Shown here: positions 56,104 to 64,000 of the stretch, in pieces
Layout: each line of letters opens with the position of its first letter
Position numbering within the stretch: position 1 is the first letter of the stretch
From: Lycium barbarum
Lineage: Eukaryota; Streptophyta; Magnoliopsida; Solanales; Solanaceae
Assembly (NCBI RefSeq): GCF_019175385.1
Contig: NC_083345.1
Coordinates: 125,987,657-126,051,656, forward strand
Direction: 5' to 3'
Length of the DNA stretch: 64,000 nt
The notes under the pieces: generated by a model
What the model was told of the DNA's origin: nothing
Databases searched by the model: none
What the model saw: only the letters and a program-made list of their open reading frames with translations
Position numbers and translations under genes: made by a program

Positions 56104-58144
56104 TGTAACACCTCGTGCATTCGGGCTAAGATTTAACTCATAAGACAGGGGTATAATGAACCCAATTTGAGTAGTGTATAAATGGAGTTTGAAACCCAAT
56201 CAAGACATGAGAAGAGTCCTTGAGCAAAGGAAAGTCGGAAGCTACCCTACGGAGCTTGTTTTCAAGTGAGTTTGCACCACGTCTAAATTGAAATGAGTAT
56301 AAAGAAAAATATGTAAGGAATTTGGGAAACTTTCCTTCTTCAAAGTTGTAGATCTTTGAAATACCTTTCCAACGATATATTATGGAGGTCAAACAGACAT
56401 CTGTGAAAAACGTTATGCCCGTTTTACTAAAATAGTGTTCTGCCGATTTACGGTGAAATATACGGGCCGTGAATATTATACGGGCCAAATATTTAGTCCG
56501 TAAAATTGGTCCAGAAAGCCCAAATCACTGTAATTGATTTACGGTGGGATATATGGTCCATAAAACTTTTATGGGCCATAAAATAGGGCGTAAAGTGGGT
56601 CCGACAGCAATTTTAAAACTTCGTTTTAAGGCTTTTTCACTTCATTCTTCACACCCCAAGCCCTAGAACGACCTTCTATTCTCTCCCATCATCAAAAACA
56701 CCAATGTAAGCCTATTCTAATCATTCCAAGTCAATTCTAATATATATCTTTGTAATCTAAACAAGAAATCATCATTCCTAACCTAGGGTTTTTAAGAAAA
56801 CCCATCTCAAGGGTTCAAGATTTAAGATTTTGGAAATTTTCTTCAAAGTTAAAGTCTTTAATTCAAGTTTGGAGCATTACCAAGTATGTGGAGTTACTAT
56901 CTACGTGTGGGAACATCATTGTTCTTCCCCACGCCTCTTAATCCATAAAGTATGAATTTTTACGAAAACTAGGGTTTCTATACCATGCTCATAACAACCC
57001 TAGGTCCATGTCCATGATTATATTATGTATGAATTCCTATTATTCTATCATTGTGTTCTTAATAACTCTATATGATTATTGAGAATCAGTCCGTAATCCA
57101 CGAAAACCCATATACCTTATTCCATGAGTTCGTACATGCAAGTTATGATATGCTATGATATTTTTCAAGAAAATATTATGTTTTACAAGTTCAGGCAAGC
57201 AAGTTATAATTCATGATATCCACGTACAAGCAAGTTATGATTCATGAAACCATGGGCAGCATGTGCCACTTATTTTTACATGTTCATGTTTTTGGAAGTT
57301 GCATTAATTACTGAGAAGGTCTCAAATAGCCTGAAACTACGTAGCCACCGTAGGATGAGGATTGCTCCATCCATGCTTAGGACGATCTCTCACAATGACT
57401 GAATCCTTTCATAATATTATTAAATCTGATGTCCCTGGCAAGGTATGAGTGTTCTGCTGGTAGGACGCAAGTACCAGACCATGTTGTCGGTTATATTTAC
57501 TGCTCTCCCTACTCACGATATTTTACACATGTTATATATGTATATGTACTCATGTTCATGATCATGTTTCAGCTCAGTCTCTGTTATGTTATTTTTATGT
57601 CCCATGTTATTTCATTCAGTTGCTTTACATACCAGTACATTCAATATGCTGACGTCCCCTTTTATTGCCCGGGGACCTGCATTTCACGATGCAGGTACGA
57701 ATTTACAGGACGCCACATCTGCTCAGTAGGATTTGCACGTACCAGCTTATTGGTGAGCCTCATGTCATTCGGGGTTTAGGCATTGTCTTTCTTTATTTAG
57801 TTTTTCATCTAAAGGTATGCTGGGAGCCTTGTCCCAGCAAGTATGTTACGTGTTTCAGACTCATGTTAGAGGTTTCATAGACAAGACAAGTGTCATGCTA
57901 GACTTCAGAGTTGGTTAGCCGATTTGGTTCATTTATGATATTGTCCGCATTCATGACTTAACCAAGTACTTCTGTTTAATATTATGACTTACTATATTTT
58001 ACAAAAGCTCATCATGCACTTCACTTTATAATTCCGCTCATGTATGTCCTCATGATGATTCAGCAAGCTATGTCGTTCGCTCGGTCACATGCAGTTAGGC
58101 ACCAAGTGTCGTGTTACGCCCAGGCCATGGTTCGGGGCGTGACA
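56104..58144 (+). mobile_element. 2.0-kb solo LTR, duplicated copy, TSD GATGG
   Basis: Copy of 31277-33317, with GATGG at 56099-56103 and 58145-58149. Confidence 0.9.
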
Positions 58145-58542
58145 GATGGCCAATAGAGGTAGACTATTTGGAAGCTTAGATGAAGATCACATTTGCACGA
58201 GCATGTTCATTTTGCATATGTTTGGGGACTTGTACGTGATCCATGACATACTTAGGTATGCACTTTTGAAACTTGTTCACATGGGCCTATTTTCGCTACT
58301 AAATTACTGTGAATATCTTATTAAATAAATTTACTCTGAATGTTGAGGTATGAAATTTGCTTTTGTTTCGTAAGTGGCATCCTCCCAAAAGGGGGTGCTA
58401 CAATAACTTTATGGGGAATTGACATCTTCATATAAGTACCACATAATAGTAGCAAATATTTAACCCAAAACATTTAGCATATTTTAAGCCTTAAAAAATT
58501 GGCACTAAGTAGCCAATTAAGAAAAGATAGGGCTTAATTATA

Positions 58543-61534
58543 GGGGGCTAAGGCAAGGGGACCCTATGTCCCCATTACTATTTGTGTTGGTTATGGAGTA
58601 CCTATCCAGGGTCCTAAAATGCATGAGCAATTTACCTGATTTTCAGTACTACCGCATGTGCAAGCATATCAAACTGTCTCACTTAATATTTGCAGATGAT
58701 CTAATGATATTCTGCAAAGGAGATGCTAGTTCTGTAGCAAGGGTGATGGAAGCATTGACCCATTTTAGTGCAGTAACAGGCCTTGTGGCAAATATTGATA
58801 AATCAAGTCTGTTTATAGCTAGAGTGGAGGATGATTGTTACACCTCGGAAAATTTTTCGTTGATGTACAGTGAATAGACTAACGAAGGACCCAAAGTATA
58901 TGATGTTTCAATAAGTAAGAAATAACATTTGATGATCCTAGTTGAGATTTCAAAGACATTCAAGGCAAGAGAAGAGAGTTTGCCAAGAAACGCAAGGTAT
59001 ACGTTATGTATCGGAAGAGATTCACAAGTAACAAGTTAATGACGACTTAATAATGTCTTGAAGAAGAAGTATAACATCCCTTAGATTGTTAATGAGGTGT
59101 TAAAAAGTGTTAAGAAGGTTCCATAAGGATTGGAGATCAAACGAGTCGACGAGAACGAATTTCGGAAAATTGGGCATTATATGGTCCAACATACGGACCG
59201 TATAAAACATACTGGCCGTATGTTAGGCCATATGTTCCGCCCAGAATGGGGACTTTCACTGGACCAAATTTACGGCCAGACATACGGTCCATATAAATTA
59301 TACGGACCGTATGTTGGTCCGTAGAACTGAGCGGGACAGATTTTTAAGTTATTAAAAATGGGACCAAGTTCATTCCATTCATTTCATTTTCTCACTCCGC
59401 ACTTCAAGAACACTCTAGAAAGTTGTCCACCCTTCTTCCACAAGAACTCAAGAGAAATTCATGATCAACTTCATCAAACCAAGAGAATCAAGTGTAAGAA
59501 ACTCATTAGGGTTCATCCAAGTCAAGAAATCCCATTGGAAGTGAACTAGGGTTTTGGCTGAAGTGAAGTATTTCCACTCAAGGCTCATTCCCACACTATA
59601 TAAGGTAAGATGATATGAGGAAAGTGGTATAAACAAAGGAAATGCTGCTCAATTTTCTTTAGCTTTAGTTGAGCATGTTCATGTGATCGATTAGCTAATG
59701 TTAATACGAATTCTCTTGAAGGTAGAAACGTGAGCATTGAAGGAGAACGATCAAGCGATAGAATAGCTAAACGAAAAGGTATGTAAGGCTAGTCCTTTCC
59801 TTCTAAGGCATGACTCCATGGCATGAACCTTTCTATCTTTCTATAAATTCTCTAAATATATGTATATAACGGAAATCATGAGTCTATGTTCATAAAGAGC
59901 CTTATATGAGATGGAGTAAGATAATGATGAGGATGAGCTTAAGTCTAAAGATTCTAAAGTTCATGATATGATGATTTTATAAAGCTAATGATTCAAATTA
60001 TGATTTATTGATGTTGTTCTTTGTGCCACACTCACCTTATATGCTAATTCCTTTAAGGTGAGGCAGAATGCTTATGAATGCTCCATAATGGAACTGGGGG
60101 TTCACGACCTTATGTCACCCCGATAAAGTATAGTTGTCTTTGAGTTTTTATGCATGCATTATGATGAGTACATAATGATGATATTACACCGCGCCTATAT
60201 GGCCAGGAAGATACCGCTAAGGCGGGCAATGTCTACACCATGTCTAGATGGCATGGGCAGACACCACTAGTGGGCGGCATGAGATAGTTACCCCGGACGC
60301 GGAAGGCCTGGACGCAGGCTAATGATGATCACACCGTACCTATATGGTCGGGCAGCTTATATAGATGTGCATACATGATATGATGATGTTTATGAAGTGA
60401 GTTAGCATGCTTTATTTTTATCAATATTGACAGTTAGTTACAGGTTGTCCTTCACTTGATGCCTCCTTATTTCATTGATGTGTTGTTGTTGTTTATGTTT
60501 TACATACTCAGTACAATGCTCATACTGACGTCCTTTTCTTTGGATGCTGTGTTCATGCCCACAGGTAGACAGGGAGGTGATCCAGAATCATAGGAGCTAT
60601 CAGCAGACTTTGAGAGCACTCCATTGTTCCGGAGGTGCCATTGCTTATTATTTTATGTATATATATTTTGGGCACGACGGGGTCTTGTCCCGTCCATATG
60701 TCTAGTACTCTAGTAGAGGCTCATAGATACGTATGTGTGGGTAGTATGGTCTCGCGATGTCCTTATCATATGTGTACTATTTTGATAGCCGAAGGGCTTA
60801 TGTATATAAAAGTAAATATGTTTTAGATGAAAATGGTTTTCCTATGATTATGAGCATGAGAATAATGAAGGAACACATAATGAGTATGAAGAGTAATAGA
60901 ATGAGTGGTGTTCGGTGGTTAGCCCCGGGTGCCCATCATGGTCCCTAGTCGGGTCATGACAATGATAAAAAGGAGCAATTGCTTGGTATGACTGGTTTCT
61001 CTCTAGGTCAGTTCCCCATAAGATACCTGGGGCTCCCTCTCTGTTCAAAGAAGTGGAATAAGCTAGACTGTCAACAATTGATAGATAAGATTACACACAT
61101 AATTCAAAGTGGGTACTCAAAAAAACTATCATATGCTGGAAGACTACAAGTAGTGAATGTAGTCTTGTTCTCTATACATAGTTCTTGGAGCTCAGTATTC
61201 ATACTACCTCAGAGTATTCTGAAAGAGGTTGAGAAGATTTGTAGGAATTACCTTTGGGGTAACAATGATGAAAGGAGGAAAGTGCCACTTGTGGCATGGT
61301 AGAAAATTTGTTGTCCTAAGAAATTTGGGGACCTGAATGTGAAAGGAAGCAAAAACTGGAATGTTGCATCAATAGGTAAACTATTGTGGCAACTCTCAGA
61401 AAAGCAGGATTCTCTATGGGTGAAATGGGTACATGGGATTTACATAAAGCAGGTTGGTACACACAAGGAAGATATAATTTGACACATTCTGGGAAATACT
61501 CCAGCACTGCTAGCTATAATGCAATGCTAGGGAC
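58543..61534 (+). pseudogene. LINE (L1-type) reverse transcriptase, interrupted by a solo LTR and then by a copia element
   Basis: The first part, 58543-58835, reads GLRQGDPMSPLLFVLVMEY ... FADDLMIFCKG ... VTGLVANIDKSSLF. The frame resumes at 60967 after the solo LTR and one ATGAT copy, and continues with FPIRYLGLPLCSKKWNKLD, GRLQVVNVVLFSIHSSW and ICRNYLWGN, which are the usual C-terminal RT blocks of plant L1 elements. A TAG at 61300-61302 replaces an expected sense codon after VAW. The same frame then continues (KICCPKKFGDLNVKG). A further shift near 61445 leads to WYTQGRYNLTHSGKYSS, resembling the zinc-finger region of these proteins. The copia insertion at 61535 ends it. 5' truncation, a nonsense codon and a frameshift show it is dead. 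Confidence 0.88.
58836..60961 (+). mobile_element. Solo LTR, 2.1 kb, TSD ATGAT
   Basis: Starts TGTTACACCTCGGAAAATT and ends GGGTCATGACA. ATGAT occurs at 58831-58835 and 60962-60966, inside LINE codons. It carries several palindromic ATACGGACCGTAT / TACGGCC motifs (59170-59330), an ACACCGCGCCTATATGGC-type repeat (60186-60350), a GCCCACAGGTAGAC block near 60557, and GTCTTGTCCCGTCC near 60681. No genes. Short ORFs are incidental. Confidence 0.9.
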
Positions 61535-61945
61535 TGTGAAATCATAAAGTAGATTTTTTGGAACTACAAAAAATCCTAGATATTTAGTAATGATTCTAGA
61601 ATAGCCTAGTATAGTATCTTGGATAAATATCTTGAAGAGATTTCTAGATAGTCTAGAGTATTGCAAGAAGATAAGGTTTGCTAAATATTTCTTATAGATG
61701 TATCTAGAAGAATGTCTAGAACCATCCTTAAACAAGTATAAATAGGAGTGGACTTGATCATTTGTAACCAAGTAATTCAAGTAATTCAAGAAAGCCTTCT
61801 TCCATAACCAAGTTCTCCTATCTTAAATTTTCTTTCTCCTTTCCAAAGCTTCCTCTTCTTTAGTTGAATCTTCCAATCTCAGTAACGATCTTGGGCTAAC
61901 AGAAGGTCTCTCCGATTTACTTTTCTTCTGCTATATTTCTCTACA
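61535..61945 (+). mobile_element. 5' LTR of the copia element
   Basis: 411 bp, TG...CA. TATA-like TATAAATAGG at about 61738, with a transcript start expected near 61770. The LTR end abuts the PBS with no spacer. Confidence 0.85.
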
Positions 61946-62032
61946 TGGTATCAGAGCCATAGCCATATACGTTGGCTTATGGATATATTTTTCAAGATCG
62001 GGTTAGTGGTCGATTCAATTGTTTTTTTCTAA

Positions 62033-63022
62033 ATGGATGTGTGTGATCGTGCTAATGGACTGGGGATGGAATTATTGAACCAGTCCAACTACAAGGTATG
62101 GAAGACCTGTTTGGAGTCCTACCTTGTTGGCGAGGATTTGTGGGAAGTTGTCAATGGGAGTAACACAAATCCTCCTGCCGATGCACCGGAAAATAATGAC
62201 GCACGTAAGAAGTGGAAGCAGATTAATGCCAAGGCGGAGTTCATCCTGAAGAGGTCCATCTCTCCCAGTTTATTTGATCATATTATAAGGTGTAAATCAG
62301 CTCATGAAATATGGAGGACCCTTGATCGTTTGTTCAACAAGAAGGATGAAGCTCGGCTACAGATTTTGGAGAACGAATTGGCCAACACCATTCAAGGTAA
62401 TTTTTCTATTGCTGAGTACTTCTTGAAGATTAAAAACTTATGTTCTGAAATATCTCTATTAAATCCGGACGAGGCTATTTCTGAAGCACGAATGAGAAGA
62501 ATTATCATTCGTGGTTTGAAGTCAGAATATATTCCTTTTGTTACATCAATTCAAGAATGGGCTCAACAACCATCCTTGGAGAAATTTGAGAATTTGTTAT
62601 CGTCACAGGAGTTATTACCCAAACAGTTGGCTGGTGTATCTGTCAAAGAAGGTAAAGGAAATGCTCTTGTAGCCAATAAGAGTAACTTTAAAGGAAAAGC
62701 AAGAGATAGGCTACACTCTCGCTCCTCAGGTGGTTCAAGCTCGCCAGGAAAGAAGGAAGAGTCTTCTAAAAATCACGGTAAGAAGCCTCCCAAATGCTAT
62801 CGGTGCGGCAAAATAGGACACATAAAAAGATATTGCCGAGTCAAAGAGAGTAATATGGCTCAAACTGAGAAAGCTTCTGAAGAAGAAGAAGAAGAATGGG
62901 GAAAGTGCTTTGTAGCTGAGACTCGAGCAGTAGATGCCATGGCTTCCATCAATTTTGAAAAAGACTGCATGGCTTCCATCAATTGTGGATTCAGGATGTG
63001 GGCACCATCTCACCGGGGATGA
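62033..63022 (+). pseudogene. Copia gag with zinc knuckle, frameshifted before protease
   Basis: 329 codons from an ATG 88 bp after the LTR. The N-terminal copia-type gag domain (LLNQSNYKVWKTCLESYL ... GEDLWEVVNG, then IWRTLDRLFNKKDEARLQ) spans about residues 12-200. A basic Ser/Gly linker follows. A CCHC zinc knuckle (CYRCGKIGHIKRYC) is at residues 255-268, then an acidic EEEEEE stretch. The protein should run on into protease without a break, but the frame changes at about 62970-62982, where CATGGCTTCCATCAATT, also present at 62937-62953, is repeated. The last 14 or so codons are therefore out of frame, and no full gag-pol can be made from this copy. Confidence 0.9.
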
Positions 63023-64000
63023 ATCTAAATTTTCCAACTTCCAGAAATACAATGGTCGTGATGTCATTGTAACAGCAGATAACTCAGTTCATCATGTGGA
63101 GAAGGAAGGCTCTGTTGTCATCAACGAGAAGCAGGAGGACTCTATCACTCTCAACAGTGTCTTTCATGTTCCAGGTATGAAGAAAAATCTATTTTCAGTT
63201 GCAAATGTCGTAGATGCTGGAAGTTATCTATTATTTGGCCCACATGACGTAAAGTTCCTTCAAAATATCAAAGAACTCAAGGCAGATATCATTCATACCG
63301 GTAAGAGAGTTAATGATTTATATGTCTTATCTGCCTCTAATTCATATATTGAGAAGATGAGTAGCAATGATAATACATATCTGTGGCATGCTAGACTTGG
63401 GCATCTTAGCATGGATAAATTAAAAGCTATGGTGAAATTCAATCTAGTAAAAGGATTACCAAACTTAAGCAACTTTGGTGGAGGAGAGATTTGTGAAGGA
63501 TGTCAATACGGAAAGGCACATCGTCTTCCGTTTGATAGATCCTTGTCAAGATGCAGTTCTCCTCTAGAGCTAATTCACAGTGATTTGATAGGGCCAACAA
63601 GAACTCCTTCATTCTCCGGCTATTCTTATATGTTAATTCTCATTGATGATTTTACTAGATTCACTTGGGTTTACTTTGTGAGGCATAAGTTAGAAGTTTT
63701 CAGCAAGTTTATGGAGTTCAAAGAAATGGTTGAAAGCGAGCTCGGTTCCAGAATAAGGTGGTTGCGGACTGATAATGGTGGTGAGTTCACTTCTGAAGAA
63801 TTTCTTTCTTTTTGTCGTCAGCATGGTATTAAAAGAGAACTCACCTGTGCTGATACACCACAACAAAATGGAGTGGCAGAAAGAAAGATTCGACACTTAA
63901 CCGAGACATGTAAAAGTTGGCTTCATGCCAAAAATTTACCTAGAGCCTTATGGGCTGAAGGTATGAAATGTGCAACATATGTGATCAACAGGATGTTGCT
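62982..64000 (+). pseudogene. Copia protease and integrase, frame-shifted from gag, open at the window end
   Basis: Frame from ATT 62982: protease active site DSG (62988-62996) followed by CGHHLTG, then FHVPGMKKNLFSVANVVDAG. The GAG-pre-integrase zinc module (WHARLGHLSMDKL ... CEGCQYGKAH) is at about 63380-63520. In the integrase core the first Asp (HSDLIGP) is at 63582, the second (TDNGGEF) at 63771 and Glu (NGVAERK) at 63879, giving the DD(35)E spacing. The frame has no stop to 64000. Reverse transcriptase and RNase H are expected beyond. It has no start of its own and depends on in-frame fusion with gag, which is broken here. Confidence 0.9.

Larger units (their letters stand above)
55010..58771 (+). 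repeat. Second copy of the 30183-33944 flank (tandem duplication)
   Basis: Collinear at a constant offset of 24,827 bp with about three substitutions by eye (near 56826, 57633 and 57776). It contains the end of the small element's 5' LTR (to 55120), PBS (55125), SINE (55465-55604, minus strand), 3' LTR (55657-58402), the 2.0-kb solo LTR (56104-58144) and the start of the LINE. Descriptions of the first copy apply. Confidence 0.95.
61535..64000 (+). mobile_element. Ty1/copia retrotransposon, 5' half (continues past the window)
   Basis: 5' LTR 61535-61945 (411 bp, TGTGAAATC ... TTCTCTACA), PBS TGGTATCAGAGCC at 61946, gag from 62033, then protease and integrase in another frame to the window edge. 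Order PR-INT before RT identifies Ty1/copia. It is inserted into the LINE. The left flank GGGAC (61530-61534) is the candidate target duplication but its partner is outside. The LTR is rich in CTAGA repeats (TCTAGATAGTCTAGAG, GTATCTAGAAGAATGTCTAG). Confidence 0.9.

Noticed and set aside
62735..63067. 110-codon minus-strand ORF
   Set aside because: Antisense to copia gag. The Phe/Ser-rich run is the complement of the acidic GAA repeat.

Overview
This is a gene-poor piece of a plant nuclear genome, almost certainly from the nightshade family (Solanaceae). The evidence is spliced plant-type exons, a MIR166 hairpin, several copies of the tRNA-derived TS-type SINE with (TTG)n tails that is typical of Solanaceae, Stowaway and Tourist MITEs, and very long Ty3/gypsy LTRs. 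I cannot name the genus.

Left part (1-18 kb). The window opens inside a ubiquitin / 60S ribosomal protein L40 fusion gene. Three 3' exons are visible (927-1029, 7575-7641, 7739-7765). The 6.5-kb intron between the first two is filled with SINEs, MITE pieces and a pair of promoter-like sequences in inverted orientation. Non-coding DNA with MITEs follows, and then a well-supported MIR166 locus (TATA near 14380, star strand 14534-14554, mature strand 14630-14650). These are the only two host genes I can support.

Middle and right part (18-64 kb). This is almost entirely nested LTR retrotransposons. Five distinct solo LTRs are bounded by TG...CA and exact 5-bp target-site duplications: 18428-22448 (GAAAG), 24173-30182 (TTCAC), 31277-33317 (GATGG), 39859-44891 (ACTAC) and 58836-60961 (ATGAT). 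An older two-LTR element with almost no internal region (24034-33575, TSD ATAAC) hosts two of them. A Tat/Ogre-like element (33963-55009) has a 6.0-kb 3' LTR, a tRNA-Arg-type primer binding site, a gag gene and a long repeat-rich 3' region, but no protease, reverse transcriptase or integrase. Its gag is split by the 39859-44891 solo LTR. A LINE reverse-transcriptase fragment is interrupted twice, and the window ends inside a Ty1/copia element with a frameshifted gag-pol.

The main structural event is a 24.8-kb tandem duplication. DNA at 30183-33944 recurs at 55010-58771, and LTR sequence at 24173-30182 recurs at 33963-36945 (truncated) and 49002-55009. The novel joint at 33944/33963 carries 18 bp of filler. 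Together with its microhomologies this forms a 24-nt perfect reverse-complement copy of 33252-33275, which is the signature of a templated insertion from polymerase-theta-type end joining. I see no novel defence system, operon or CRISPR-like system. The most informative features are this joint, the giant-LTR gag-only element, the MIR166 gene with a candidate upstream micropeptide, and the transposon-inflated RPL40 intron.
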